Part shown: piece after piece, positions 40,985 to 49,907 of the stretch
Layout of the letters: each line of letters starts with the position of its first letter
Numbering within the stretch: the stretch's first letter is position 1
Assembly (NCBI RefSeq): GCF_033949425.1
Contig: NZ_JAXAVX010000005.1
Span: forward strand, 124,001 to 188,000
Direction of reading: 5' to 3'
Source: Patulibacter brassicae
GTDB taxonomy: Bacteria > Actinomycetota > Thermoleophilia > Solirubrobacterales > Solirubrobacteraceae
DNA: 64,000 nucleotides
The notes under the pieces: model-generated
Databases searched by the model: none
What the model was told of the DNA's origin: nothing
What the model saw: only the letters and a program-made list of their open reading frames with translations
Made by a program: the position numbers and the translations under genes

Positions 40985-42226
40985 TCACAGGAACGTCCGC
41001 CCCTCGCCGCGGTACGTCGGCAGCTCGTCGACGACCGCGTCGCCCTCGATCACGAGGAGGCGATCGAACCGCTCGCAGAGCTCGCCCGCCTTCGCGTGGC
41101 GCAGGAACACCCGGTCGCCGATCGCCAGCGCGTCCGCGGCGCGCCCCCGCAACGGGGTCTGCACCTCCCCCGCTCCCTCGAGGCCGTCGAGCGAGAGGCC
41201 GGGCGGCAGGTACGGCCGCGGCATCCGGTCCGCCGCCCCGACGCCGGACGCGAGGTAGCCCCCGCCGAGCGCCGTGACGACGCCGGGACCGGGTCGCCGC
41301 ACGACGGGCAGCGCGAAGAGCGCGGCGGGCTCGAGCCGGAACGCGGCGTAGGCGTCGAAGAGCGTCGGCGCGTAGAAGCCCGACCCGGCCGTGAGCTCGG
41401 TGATCGCCGGCTCGTCGGCGGCGAGGTGCAGGTCGCCGGTCCCGCCGACGTTCACGATCTCGATCGGGGCGACCTCGCGCACGAGCGCGACCGCCTCCGC
41501 CCGCCGCTCGCGCAGTTCGCGGTAGGACGCCCGCTGGAGCCGCCGCAGGACCGCGCCCTTCAGCGGCGCCCCGGGCGGCCGGTCGCCGACGCCGGCGATG
41601 TGCCCCTCGTAGCTCATGATCGCCACGAGGCGGAAGCGCGGACGGGCCGCGATCTCCTCGGCCATCGCGCGGGCCTCCGCGGGCGCGTGGAGCGGCGAGC
41701 GCTTCGGTCCGACCGCGAGGCGACCGCCGACGAGCCGGAACGACGCGTCGAGGTCGAGGCAGACGCGCAGCGGCGGGCCGTCGGGCCCGGCCGCCGCCGC
41801 GAGCAGGTCGAGCTGCTCGCGCCCGTCGACCATGACGATCGGCGCGCCGTCGGGCGCCTCCGCGGTCCGGCGGGCGAGCGCGGCGATCGCGGCGCGGTCC
41901 GCCGTCGGATAGGCGACGAGCAGGTCGTCGGCGCCGTGCTCGTGGAGCCACAGCGCCTCGGGCAGCGTGAACGCGAGGATCCCGCGGTAGCCGGGCTCCT
42001 CCCGCAGGATCCGCTCCACCAGCGGTCGGCAGCGCAGCGACTTCGACGCGACCCGGATCGGCGTGCCGCCCGCGCGACCGCGCATCCCGGCGGCGTTCGC
42101 GCGCAGCGCGTCGAGGTCGAGCAGCGCCAGCGGCGCGTCCCGGTCGCCGAGCGCCCGCGCGTAGCGCTCGGCCCTGCGCGCGGGTCGCAGCTCGGAGGCG
42201 GACGGGTTCTCCGGCGGGGGCACCAC
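40985..42226 (-). CDS. PLP-dependent amino acid aldolase/deaminase (alanine racemase-like fold III)
   Basis: A 413-residue fold-type III PLP enzyme. The pyridoxal Lys is in IRVASKSLRCRPL (around residue 55-60), followed by GILAFTLPEALWL, LLVAYPTADRAAI and LRVCLDLDASFRLVGG. The C-terminal D-threonine-aldolase-like half has ITELTAGSGFYAPTLFDAY and a metal-site-like EGDAVVDELPTYRGEG. Related genes are annotated as amino acid deaminase/aldolase. A GTG at 42226 or 42223 starts it, with TAAGGT 5-8 bases upstream. It appears to be the first gene of a two-gene operon with the lactone oxidase. Exact substrate unknown. Confidence 0.85.
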   Translation of the reverse strand: MVPPPENPSASELRPARRAERYARALGDRDAPLALLDLDALRANAAGMRGRAGGTPIRVASKSLRCRPLVERILREEPGYRGILAFTLPEALWLHEHGADDLLVAYPTADRAAIAALARRTAEAPDGAPIVMVDGREQLDLLAAAAGPDGPPLRVCLDLDASFRLVGGRLAVGPKRSPLHAPAEARAMAEEIAARPRFRLVAIMSYEGHIAGVGDRPPGAPLKGAVLRRLQRASYRELRERRAEAVALVREVAPIEIVNVGGTGDLHLAADEPAITELTAGSGFYAPTLFDAYAAFRLEPAALFALPVVRRPGPGVVTALGGGYLASGVGAADRMPRPYLPPGLSLDGLEGAGEVQTPLRGRAADALAIGDRVFLRHAKAGELCERFDRLLVIEGDAVVDELPTYRGEGRTFL

Positions 42227-42330
42227 CCGCGACCTTACGACGCAGTGCGCACGCCCGCCGAGCGCGGCCGGGCGCGCGTGCCCGACCGATCGGCGGCGGA
42301 CGCACGTCACACGAGCGCGCGGGACGCGGC

Positions 42331-42894
42331 ATGATGCGCCCGATGGCCGACCGCAAGCGCAAGCGCAAGCGCCAGGCCGCGGCGGCCAAGACCGCCGCGC
42401 GCCGCGACTTCCAGCCGCCGCCCGCGCCGAGCGGGCGCGACGCGATGGCCCGCGGCTACGCCCGCGCCGAGGAGCGCAACGCGAAGATCCGCGACGAGCT
42501 CGAGCCGCTGCAGCCCGGCGAGCGCCCGAAGGTCCTGCTCGCCGCGATCGCGTGGACGGGCCTGCTCGCCGTCGGCACCGTCGTCAACGCCATCCTCGCC
42601 GACGGCGACGACGCGGGGGCGACGCGGTTCAGCAACGGCCTCATGACGCTGCTGTTCGTCGTCGCGATGGTCTACAGCTGGAAGCTCCGGTACTGGGCGC
42701 TCATGGGCACGCAGACCGTGCTGGCGATCGCGATGGTCGTCGGCATCATCGCCCTGCTCGGGATCACGAAGCTCTGGCTGCTGCCGCTCCTGTTCCTGCA
42801 CGTCGGGATCAGCGGCTACCTCTTCTTCCGGATGGTGAAGGTCCTCGCCCGCGTGCAGAAGGCCGAGCGCGAGGAGCGCGAGGGCCGGGCCTGA
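42331..42894 (+). CDS. Integral membrane protein, unknown function
   Basis: A 187-residue protein with a very basic N-terminus (RKRKRKRQAAAAKTAARRDF) and four likely membrane helices: VLLAAIAWTGLLAVGTVVNAI, LMTLLFVVAMVYSWKL, VLAIAMVVGIIALLGI and LWLLPLLFLHVGISGYLFF. A short acidic/basic helix ends it. The basic N-tail should stay in the cytoplasm. Starts at 42331, 42334 or 42343 are all possible. No family was recognised. It is divergent from the PLP enzyme gene. Confidence 0.7.
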   Translation: MMRPMADRKRKRKRQAAAAKTAARRDFQPPPAPSGRDAMARGYARAEERNAKIRDELEPLQPGERPKVLLAAIAWTGLLAVGTVVNAILADGDDAGATRFSNGLMTLLFVVAMVYSWKLRYWALMGTQTVLAIAMVVGIIALLGITKLWLLPLLFLHVGISGYLFFRMVKVLARVQKAEREEREGRA

Positions 42895-43133
42895 GCCCCC
42901 GGGGCGGCCCGGCGGACGACGCCGACGCGCCGCCCGTCGACGGGTCCCCGCCGTCCGCCGCCCCGGGCGGCGGCCCTGCCGCGACGGTCCTATAGGCTCG
43001 AACTCCGTGCTGCGACGGGGCCCACGGGCACCGGCCGCAGCCCGCTGCGAGCACCTCAGACATCCACACGCTCACCCCGCGACCGCGGCCGCCGGGCATC
43101 GAGCGCACCGACACGGGCAGGAACGGCACTCTC

Positions 43134-44513
43134 ATGGCGCAGTACGACGCGATCGTCATCGGTTCGGGACCCGGCGGCTACGTGGCCGCGATCCGGGCCG
43201 CGCAGCTCGGCCTGAAGACCGTGGTGATCGAGAAGGCCGTCGTCGGCGGCCGCTGCCCGACCGTCGCCTGCATCCCCGCGAAGGTCGTGCTGCGCTCGGC
43301 CGACATCCTCACCGAGGCCCGCGACGCCGAGGAGTTCGGCCTGCGGATCAAGGAGATCGAGGTCGACTTCGGCGCGATCATGGAGCGGCGCAAGAAGGTC
43401 ATCGACCAGCTGACCGGCGGCGTGGCGCAGCTCCTGAAGAAGAACGGGATCGACTACGTCGAGGGCGAGGCGTCGCTCACCGCCGACGGCGACGTGACGG
43501 TCGGCGGCGAGACCCACAGCGCCACGAAGGGCGTCATCCTCGCGACCGGCTCGGTGCGCCGCGCGATCCCCGGCGTGGAGTACGGCGGGCGCGTCATCGG
43601 CACCGAGGAGGCCTGGGCGCTCGAGGAGCTGCCGGGGACGATCGCCGTCGTCGGCGCCGGCGCGTCGGGGACCGAGATCGCGTCGGCCTACGCGCGGCTC
43701 GGCGCGCAGGCGCAGCTGTTCGAGTTCCTCGACCGCGTCCTGCCGTCGGAGGACGTCGACATCTCGCGCGTGGCGAACCGCGAGTTCAAGAAGCAGGGCA
43801 TCGACGTCCACGTCTCGACGAAGGTCTCCGACGTCCGCAGCTCCGACGACGGCGTGACCTTCCGCTTCCAGAAGGGCGACGGCGAGCCGCAGGAGGGCCG
43901 CGCCGACTGGCTCGTGATCGCCACCGGCCGCGGGCCGGACGTCGAGGCGCTGAACCTCGACGAGGCGGGCGTGAAGCTCGACGACCGCGGCCTGATCGAG
44001 GTCGACGGCCGGCTGCGCACGTCGAAGAAGGGCATCTGGGCGATCGGCGACCTGACCCCCGGCCCGGCGCTGGCGCACAAGGCCTCGGACGAGGGCGTGA
44101 TCGCGGCGGAGGACATCGCCGGCGAGACGACCCACCCGATCTCCTACGTCGACATCCCGCGCGCGACGTTCTGCAAGCCGAACGTCGCCTCGTTCGGCCT
44201 GACCGAGGCGCAGGCCAAGGAGCAGGGCTACGACGTGACCGTCGGCAAGGTGCCCTACGGCGCGGTCGGCGGCGGCACCGTCTACGGCGAGTCGGGCACG
44301 ATCAAGATCATCGGCGACAAGAAGTACGGCGAGCTGCTCGGCGGCCACATCGTCGGCGCGAAGGCGACCGAGATGATCCAGGAGCTCGTGAACGCCAAGG
44401 CGCTCGAGGGCGGCTACGCCGAGGTCGCGCGCGCGATCCACGGCCATCCGACGCTCTCGGAGGCCGTGCTGGAGGCCGCGCGCGCCGCCGACGGCTGGCT
44501 CATCCACGGGTGA
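43134..44513 (+). CDS. lpd: Dihydrolipoyl dehydrogenase (E3)
   Basis: A 459-residue FAD/NAD flavoprotein that reoxidises dihydrolipoamide on 2-oxo acid dehydrogenase E2 or the glycine cleavage H-protein. The N-terminal FAD motif is AIVIGSGPGGYVAAIRAAQLG. The redox disulfide is in GGRCPTVACIPAKVV, with C-x4-C spacing but unusual flanking residues. The NAD motif is IAVVGAGASGTEIASAYARLG, and GIWAIGDLTPGPALAHKA matches the family. The dimer-partner active site is IHGHPTLSEAV. A Shine-Dalgarno-like AGGAAC is ~10 bases before the ATG. The next gene overlaps at GTGA. Confidence 0.95.
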   Translation: MAQYDAIVIGSGPGGYVAAIRAAQLGLKTVVIEKAVVGGRCPTVACIPAKVVLRSADILTEARDAEEFGLRIKEIEVDFGAIMERRKKVIDQLTGGVAQLLKKNGIDYVEGEASLTADGDVTVGGETHSATKGVILATGSVRRAIPGVEYGGRVIGTEEAWALEELPGTIAVVGAGASGTEIASAYARLGAQAQLFEFLDRVLPSEDVDISRVANREFKKQGIDVHVSTKVSDVRSSDDGVTFRFQKGDGEPQEGRADWLVIATGRGPDVEALNLDEAGVKLDDRGLIEVDGRLRTSKKGIWAIGDLTPGPALAHKASDEGVIAAEDIAGETTHPISYVDIPRATFCKPNVASFGLTEAQAKEQGYDVTVGKVPYGAVGGGTVYGESGTIKIIGDKKYGELLGGHIVGAKATEMIQELVNAKALEGGYAEVARAIHGHPTLSEAVLEAARAADGWLIHG

Positions 44514-45310
44514 GTGGCCCCGCGGAGCCGCGCGAGGACCGGGGCGAGCCGCTCGTCCCGGTCACCCGCTGGGCCGGTGGCGGCCCGGATCCCGCCGACG
44601 GGGCCGCGCCGAGCGTCGCCTCCGCCGGGGCGTCGCCGGACGACGCGCCCGGCGCGGGCCCGGCGCGGGCGGCGGGCCGCCTCGGCGACGACCATGGCGC
44701 CGGCTCGACGAGCGGCGCGGAGCCCGATCCGGAGGGACCGCCGGCGTTCTACTTCGACTTTCGGGACCCGGAGAGCTACCTCGCCGCCGAGCGGGTCATC
44801 CGGACGCTGCCGGTCGCCACCCCGTGGGTGCCGGTCGACGCCTCGCGCCTGCCCGGCCCGCACGCGTGGGAGGGGTTCCGGTGCGCCGCCGACGCGTCCG
44901 CCGCCCGCGAGCGGATCGCGCGCACCGCGGCCGAGCGCGGCCTCCAGCCGGTCCACTGGCCGGCGGAGGTCCCCTTCGACAGCACCCGCGCGCTGCGGGC
45001 GGCGTGGTACGCGAAGGGCCTCGGCCGGGTCGTGAGCTTCAGCCTCCCCGCGTTCCGCCAGGCCTACGCGGGCGGGCACGACCTGAGCAGCGAGGCGTTC
45101 GTGCTCATCGCCGCCTCGGCGTCGGAGATGCACCCCCGCGCGATCCTCCAGGCGCTGGAGCGCGCCCCGATCGCGGCGGCGCTCGAGGCGGCGACCGACC
45201 GGGCGATCGAGCGCGGCGTGCGCACGACCCCGGCCGTCTGGACCGGGGACCGCGTCTTCCACGGCGACGACGGCGTCGACGAGGCCGCGGCGCACCTCGC
45301 CGCCCGCTGA
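44510..45310 (+). CDS. DsbA/HCCA-isomerase-like thioredoxin-fold protein
   Basis: A 266-residue protein. The first 80 residues are Ala/Gly/Asp-rich and probably disordered. The rest matches the thioredoxin-fold family that includes 2-hydroxychromene-2-carboxylate isomerase and kappa-class glutathione transferases: AFYFDFRDPESYLAAERV at the start, RALRAAWYAKGLGRVVSFSL in the middle and GVRTTPAVWTGDRVFHGDDG at the end. There is no CxxC; Ser in PESY takes the usual place, as in the isomerases. It overlaps the lpd stop (GTGA) and may be co-translated with it, which is an unusual pairing. Substrate unknown. Confidence 0.8.
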   Translation: MSGPAEPREDRGEPLVPVTRWAGGGPDPADGAAPSVASAGASPDDAPGAGPARAAGRLGDDHGAGSTSGAEPDPEGPPAFYFDFRDPESYLAAERVIRTLPVATPWVPVDASRLPGPHAWEGFRCAADASAARERIARTAAERGLQPVHWPAEVPFDSTRALRAAWYAKGLGRVVSFSLPAFRQAYAGGHDLSSEAFVLIAASASEMHPRAILQALERAPIAAALEAATDRAIERGVRTTPAVWTGDRVFHGDDGVDEAAAHLAAR

Positions 45311-45357
45311 GCGGCATCCGAGTCGCGACGACGGCCGGCCGCGCATCGCGCCGGCCC

Positions 45358-45609
45358 TCAGTCGTCGTCGAGATCGAGGTCCAGCTGGGCCTCGTGCTGG
45401 TCCGGGTCGCGCTGCGCGCGGCGCCGGGCGGCCTTCTTCCAGTGCCGGACGAGCTCGCGGGAGGTCGCCTGGCGCCAGGAGATGCCCCGGCAGACCGGCT
45501 CGATCCGCACGCTGCCGTCGACCTCGAACCCGAGGACGAGCGCGAGGAAGCGCCGACCCTTCTTGTCGACCTCGACGATGTCCCCCGGCTCGATCGGCGC
45601 GACCCGCAC
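45358..45609 (-). CDS. Small hypothetical protein, 83 aa
   Basis: A small protein with a compact beta-rich start (APIEPGDIVEVDKKGRRFLA, LVLGFEVDGSVRIEPVC) followed by a basic helix and an acidic tail (DLDLDDD). The Cys in VCRGISWRQATSRELVRHW is the only one. The fold looks like a small SH3- or Tudor-like barrel plus helix, which is a guess. A TAGCCT box 7 bases before the GTG supports it as a real leaderless gene. Function unknown. Confidence 0.6.
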   Translation of the reverse strand: MRVAPIEPGDIVEVDKKGRRFLALVLGFEVDGSVRIEPVCRGISWRQATSRELVRHWKKAARRRAQRDPDQHEAQLDLDLDDD

Positions 45610-45616
45610 GCCGACG

Positions 45617-45622
45617 AGGCTA
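45617..45622 (-). promoter_or_regulatory. -10 box TAGCCT, leaderless
   Basis: On the minus strand TAGCCT lies 7 bases before the GTG at 45609. Confidence 0.55.
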
Positions 45623-45712
45623 CCCCGGCGGGCGGACCGCCCCCGCCCCGGTCGTCGGCGATCCGGACCGCGGTCACGCGGGGAGGCCCGCGGATGCGCG
45701 AAGCTGCCCGCC

Positions 45713-46252
45713 GTGACCCCCCTCGCTCCCTCCGAGGACGGCGGCGATCCCGCACCGCGGCGCGTGGCGCTCATCAGCGACACGCACTTCCCGCGACGCG
45801 GCTCGACGCTCCCGGAGGTCGTCCTCGACGCGCTGCGCGCCGCCGACGCGATCGTCCACGCCGGGGACGTCTGCGACGCGCCGACCCTCGCCGCCCTGCG
45901 CGAGCTCGGCCCGCCCCTGCACGCCGTCCTCGGCAACAACGACGCGGCGCTCGCCGGCGAGCTGCCCGAGGTCCTGACGCTGCCCGTCGCCGGCGGTCGC
46001 CAGGTCGCCGTCGTCCACGACGCCGGGCCCGCCCAGGGACGCCTGAACCGGATGCGCAAGCGGTTCCCGGACCACGACGCGGTGATCTTCGGGCACAGCC
46101 ACGTCCCCCTGCACGAGCAGGACGGCGACTTCCAGATCTTCAACCCGGGCAGCCCGACCGACCGCCGCGGACGGTGGCCGGTGCACACCTTCGGGATGCT
46201 CGAGGCCGGCGACGACGGCCTGCGCTTCACGCTGCTCGACGTCGAGCGCTGA
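45713..46252 (+). CDS. YfcE/MJ0936-family metallophosphoesterase
   Basis: A 179-residue metal-dependent phosphodiesterase. The metal-site blocks are in order: ALISDTHFPRRGS (DxH), IVHAGDVCDAPTL (GD), AVLGNNDAAL (GNND), VAVVHDAGP (in place of VxHG) and AVIFGHSHVPLHE (GHSH). The end FQIFNPGSPTDRRG is diagnostic for the YfcE group. One substitution is notable: the usual GH..G of the fourth block is HDAG. It acts in the cytoplasm on small phosphodiesters. Its natural substrate is unknown. The GTG start gives normal length. Confidence 0.9.
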   Translation: MTPLAPSEDGGDPAPRRVALISDTHFPRRGSTLPEVVLDALRAADAIVHAGDVCDAPTLAALRELGPPLHAVLGNNDAALAGELPEVLTLPVAGGRQVAVVHDAGPAQGRLNRMRKRFPDHDAVIFGHSHVPLHEQDGDFQIFNPGSPTDRRGRWPVHTFGMLEAGDDGLRFTLLDVER

Positions 46253-46302
46253 GGCGGAGGACGCGCCGCGACGCGGCGGGCTCCGAGCAGGCCGGGCGCT
46301 GG

Positions 46303-47304
46303 TCAGAGGGCGAGGGCGCCCGGGTGCTCGAGCAGGGTCCGGACGCGCTCGAGGAACGCCGCGGCGTGGGCGCCGTAGACGACGCGGTGGTCGCAGCTGA
46401 GCGTCAGCGTCGCGATCGGCCGCAGGACCGGCTCGCCGTCGATCGGCACGTAGCGCTCGACCGCCGCGCCGACGGCGAGGATCGCCCCCTGGCCGGGACT
46501 GACGATCGCGCCGAAGCGCGTCACGCCGAGCATCCCGAGGTTGCTCACGCTGAACGTCGCGGCGGCGAGCTCGTCGGCGGTGAGCTCGCCCTTCCGCGCA
46601 CGGGCGGTGAGCTCGCGTGCCTCCGCGGCGAGCGCGGCGAGCGGCAGGCGGTCGGCGCCGCGCAGGACGGGGACGACGAGGCCGCCGTCGTCGGTCGCCA
46701 CCGCGCAGCCGACGTCGATCCGGCCGGGGTCGACGATCTCGCCGTCCTCCCAGCGGGAGTTCACGCGCGGGTGGTCGCGCAGGGCGACGGCGGCGGCGCG
46801 CACGAGCAGGTCGTTCACCGAGGGCACCCGCCCGGCGTCGCCGCTCACGCCGGCCTTGCGCATGTCGGCGCGCAGGCGGTGCAGCGCGTGGAGGTCGACG
46901 TCGACGGCGACCTCGAAGGTCGGGATCTCCCGCCGGCTCTGCGTCATCCGGCGCGCGACGACGCGCTCCAGCGACGTCGCGGGCCGCCGGACCTCGGGCG
47001 CGGCGACCGGCGCCTGGTCGACGCGCGGACGCACCCGACAGGCGACCGGCCGGGGCTCGGGCACCGGTGCCGGAGCGCCGTCGACCCGGGCGATGACGGC
47101 GCCCGGGGCGACGATCGCGCCCGGGGCGGCGGCGATCCGCAGCACGCCGTCGGCGTCGACGGCCAGCGCGGTGGCGGCCTTGTCGGCCTCGATCTCCACG
47201 AACGGCTGCCCGGCGGCGACGGCGCCGCCGTCCTCGACGAGCCAGGCGACGATCGTCGCCTCCTCCATCGCGGGCGAGAGCCGCGGCATGACGACCACGG
47301 ACAC
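46303..47304 (-). CDS. Lipoyl-domain E2 acyltransferase, no subunit-binding domain, altered catalytic motif
   Basis: A 333-residue 2-oxo acid dehydrogenase E2-like protein. The lipoyl domain is residues 1-75 with the lipoylated Lys in IEADKAATALAV. It passes by a short Pro linker straight to the catalytic domain (from RRMTQSRREIPTFEVAV, ~residue 110); the peripheral subunit-binding domain that grips E1/E3 is not recognisable. Catalytic-domain blocks are VPSVNDLLVRAAAVAL, GLVVPVLRGADRL, TFSVSNLGMLGVTRFGAIVS and LTLSCDHRVVYGAHAA. The hallmark DHRxxDG has Tyr instead of Asp. A second E2-like gene with the same loss is next to it. Substrate class cannot be assigned. Confidence 0.82.
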   Translation of the reverse strand: MSVVVMPRLSPAMEEATIVAWLVEDGGAVAAGQPFVEIEADKAATALAVDADGVLRIAAAPGAIVAPGAVIARVDGAPAPVPEPRPVACRVRPRVDQAPVAAPEVRRPATSLERVVARRMTQSRREIPTFEVAVDVDLHALHRLRADMRKAGVSGDAGRVPSVNDLLVRAAAVALRDHPRVNSRWEDGEIVDPGRIDVGCAVATDDGGLVVPVLRGADRLPLAALAAEARELTARARKGELTADELAAATFSVSNLGMLGVTRFGAIVSPGQGAILAVGAAVERYVPIDGEPVLRPIATLTLSCDHRVVYGAHAAAFLERVRTLLEHPGALAL

Positions 47305-47602
47305 CGCTCAGGACCTGCTCGCTCGCTGCATCGCCGACGACGGTAGGTCGCCGCGCGCGCGAGGCCGGCCCGGCGCACCGCCGCTCCCGACGAGCGGGGG
47401 ACACCCGGTCGTCGGGTCGCCGGCGTCCCGCGGCGGGCCGCGACCCGGGCGCGGGCCGGTGTCGCGTCCCCCACGCCCCCTCCGGGGACTCACGCGCTCG
47501 GGCCCCGTCGCCCGGAGGGACCCGGCGTCGAGCCGGGGACCGGTGACCCGGGCGCGAGCGACGCCCGGCGACGCGATCACCGTCGAGCGGGCGGCGCTGG
47601 AC
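47305..47602. other. Gap between the two E2-like genes
   Basis: About 300 bases with no gene or clear signal seen; GC-rich throughout. Confidence 0.5.
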
Positions 47603-48358
47603 TCAGCCGAGCAGCACGGCCGGCTGCTCGAGGCTCGCCGCCAGGTGCGCGAGGAACGCCGCCGCGTGCGCGGGCAGGACCGCCCGGTGGTCGGCGCTGA
47701 GCGTCAGCGTCACGACGTGGCGGGCCTGGACGGCGTCGCCGACGATCCACGGCCGTCGCGCGATCCGCCCGACGGCGAGCGCCGCTCCGATGCCCGGGGG
47801 CATGATCACGTCGAGCCGATCGGGGCCCTCGGAGCCCGCGTCCAGCAGCGCGAACGTCGCCCCGCCGCTGTCGGGCGCGCGCAGCTCGCGGGCCGTCGCG
47901 CGCGCCTGCAGGTCGCGGCGGCGGGCGGCGATCGTCGCGAGGTCCTGGCCGTCGGCGTCGTGGACGACGGGCGTCGCCAGCGCCTCGCCGTCGTCGAGGA
48001 GCAGGGCGACGTTCGCGCGGGACCAGTGCTCCAGCCGCCCGTCGCGCCAGGCGCCGCTGACGCGCTCGCCGGCCCGCAGCGCCAGCCCGCACGCGCGGAT
48101 GATCGCGTCGATCGGCTCCGGGGCGCCGGGGCCCGCGCCCGGGAGCAGCGCGACGAGCTCCGCGACGTCGACGTCGCGGCTGGCGCTCCACGCCGGCACG
48201 GTGGCGCGGACCTCGGCGAGGCGCCGGGCGAGCGCCGTCTGCGCCTTCGTCGGGATCCGGCTGGTGACCGTGCCGCGCTTCGTGCCCTCCTCGACGGAGA
48301 CGCCGTCGTCGGGGCCCGTGGTGGCAAGCGCGTTCGGCTGGGGCGGCGAGGAGGACAC
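47603..48358 (-). CDS. Truncated E2-like acyltransferase domain protein
   Basis: A 251-residue protein with only an E2 catalytic-like domain. There is no lipoyl domain and no lipoylated Lys. Segments match the neighbouring E2: TKAQTALARRLAEVRATVPA, IDAIIRACGLALRAGERVSG, HDADGQDLATIAARRRDLQ, IARRPWIVGDAVQARHVVTL and LTLSADHRAVLPAHAAAFLA. The catalytic DHRxxDG motif reads DHRAVLPA, lacking the Asp-Gly, so it is probably inactive as a transferase. It may be a structural or regulatory partner of the full E2. The GTG at 48358 gives a domain-sized protein; the sequence before it is not E2-like. Confidence 0.7.
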   Translation of the reverse strand: MSSSPPQPNALATTGPDDGVSVEEGTKRGTVTSRIPTKAQTALARRLAEVRATVPAWSASRDVDVAELVALLPGAGPGAPEPIDAIIRACGLALRAGERVSGAWRDGRLEHWSRANVALLLDDGEALATPVVHDADGQDLATIAARRRDLQARATARELRAPDSGGATFALLDAGSEGPDRLDVIMPPGIGAALAVGRIARRPWIVGDAVQARHVVTLTLSADHRAVLPAHAAAFLAHLAASLEQPAVLLG

Positions 48359-48729
48359 GGGCCTTCGAGGATCGCACGCCGCCGACGTCGACGGCCGGTC
48401 GGGCGCGGGCACGGCGCGTGGGCGAGCGCTGGGGGGAGCACGCGGAGGCCGTGACCAGCGGACGCACGAAGACTCCCCGGCGCCGGTCGGCGCCTCCCGC
48501 GCAGGAGGTTCCGGTCGGGGAGCGCGCCGAACGCCCTCCGGCGCGGAAGGGGCACCTTCGCGGAGGACGTTCGCCCCGCCGCGCCGCCGCGCGCCCTTCG
48601 ACCTCGGGGCGTGCCTCCCCGCGCGGATGAGGGCGCGCCGCACCCCGCGGTCGGCATACGTGCCCCGAACCCAGGGCGGGTCGGGGTGACCCGCACCCCG
48701 GGGGGAGCGGCATGCGTCCCGGGTCCGGC
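48359..48729. other. Intergenic spacer
   Basis: About 370 GC-rich bases between the E2-like gene and azlD. No gene, repeat or promoter was identified with confidence. Confidence 0.5.
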
Positions 48730-49041
48730 TCACGTCAGGGCGCGCAGGCCCGCCGTCGTCCCGGCGGCCACGACGACCGCGACGAGGATCGTCCCGCCCC
48801 GCCACGCGACGAGCCCGCCCGCAGCGACGCCGGCCGCCTCCGTCCCGAGGTGCCACTCGCCGTCGCGGCTCGCGACGCCGGTGACGACGAGCGCGGCCAG
48901 CAGCGCCGGCGCCAGCAGGGCAAGCACGCCCGCGGCCGGCGGGGGAAGGGCGCGACCGCCGAGCGCGACGGGGCCGGCCGCCTTGATCGCCGCGGTCACG
49001 ACGGCGACCGCGACGATCAGCGCCCAGGGGTCGATCCTCAT
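48730..49041 (-). CDS. azlD: AzlD-type branched-chain amino acid exporter subunit
   Basis: A 103-residue membrane protein with three helices. The start DPWALIVAVAVVTAAIKAAG is typical of AzlD. It pairs with AzlC to form a transporter of branched-chain amino acids or analogues. Its ATG overlaps the azlC stop, so it is translationally coupled to it. Family length is matched. Confidence 0.85.
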   Translation of the reverse strand: MRIDPWALIVAVAVVTAAIKAAGPVALGGRALPPPAAGVLALLAPALLAALVVTGVASRDGEWHLGTEAAGVAAGGLVAWRGGTILVAVVVAAGTTAGLRALT

Positions 49042-49772
49042 CGCTCGTCCTCCGCCGCGGAGGCGGCCGGGCGACGCCGCAGGCCGGCGAGCGCCGCGAC
49101 GCCCGCCGCGAGCACCGGCACGCCGGGCGGGGCGACGGGGATCAGCAGGAGCGCGATCAGCGCGCCGGCCGCGGCGACGCCCCGGCCGCGGCCGCCCCGC
49201 AGCTCGTGCAGCAGGAGGACGAGGAAGAACGTCGGGTAGATCGCGTCGAGGCCGAGCCGATCGGTGTCCCCGAGCACCCCCGCCCCGAGCGCGCCCGCGA
49301 GCGTGCCGACGAACCACGTGAGGTACTGGATCGCCGTGGCGCCGAGCAGGAACGACCGATCGAAGCTCCCGTCGCCCCGCGCGGCCATCGCCCACGACGC
49401 GTCGACGACCGCCTGGCCCTCGAGGCCGCGACGCAGCGGTCCCCCGGGCAGGGACGGCGCGAGCACGATCCCCATCGGCAGGAACCGCGAGTTCATGAAC
49501 GCCGCGGCCACGACGGCCGCGCCGAGCCCGCCGCCGGCCGTGACGATCGACAGCGACGCGAACTGCGCCGACCCGGCGAAGACGACCGCCGACATCGCCA
49601 CCGCCTGCGGGGCGGTGAAGCCGCCCCCGACCGCGAGGGCCCCGAACGACGCGCTCAGCAGCAGGTTGGCGAGGGCGAACGGCGTGCCCGCACGCAGCCC
49701 GCGCCGGAACGCGGGGCGATCGATCTCCGTCCTCGGGTCCCCGGTCGCGCGCAGGCGTGGCACGCGGCCCAT
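49038..49772 (-). CDS. azlC: AzlC-type branched-chain amino acid permease
   Basis: A 244-residue membrane protein. Diagnostic pieces are SFGALAVGGGFTAPQAVAMS, VVFAGSAQFASLSIVTAGGG and AFMNSRFLPMGIVLAP (the FAGxxQF and MNxRxxLM-like motifs of AzlC). Later helices include YLTWFVGTLAGALGAGVLGD and FFLVLLLHELRGGRG. It exports or imports branched-chain amino acids with AzlD; some members export azaleucine. It is the upstream gene of an azlC-azlD operon and overlaps azlD by 4 bases. Confidence 0.9.
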   Translation of the reverse strand: MGRVPRLRATGDPRTEIDRPAFRRGLRAGTPFALANLLLSASFGALAVGGGFTAPQAVAMSAVVFAGSAQFASLSIVTAGGGLGAAVVAAAFMNSRFLPMGIVLAPSLPGGPLRRGLEGQAVVDASWAMAARGDGSFDRSFLLGATAIQYLTWFVGTLAGALGAGVLGDTDRLGLDAIYPTFFLVLLLHELRGGRGRGVAAAGALIALLLIPVAPPGVPVLAAGVAALAGLRRRPAASAAEDER

Positions 49773-49907
49773 GGTGCCGATCCCGCCGCAGCCGCCCGTC
49801 GCGACCGGCGATCCGAGGCGGACCGACCAGGAGGCAGCGCTCCTCGGCGGCGCCCCCTCGCGGGGAGTGATCCCCTCCCCCCACGGGCAGGTGGGCGCGC
49901 TCGAGGC

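Noticed and set aside
42340..42372. Short tandem repeat of AAGCGC units
   Set aside because: It simply encodes the Lys/Arg-rich N-terminus of the membrane protein and is too short to be meaningful.
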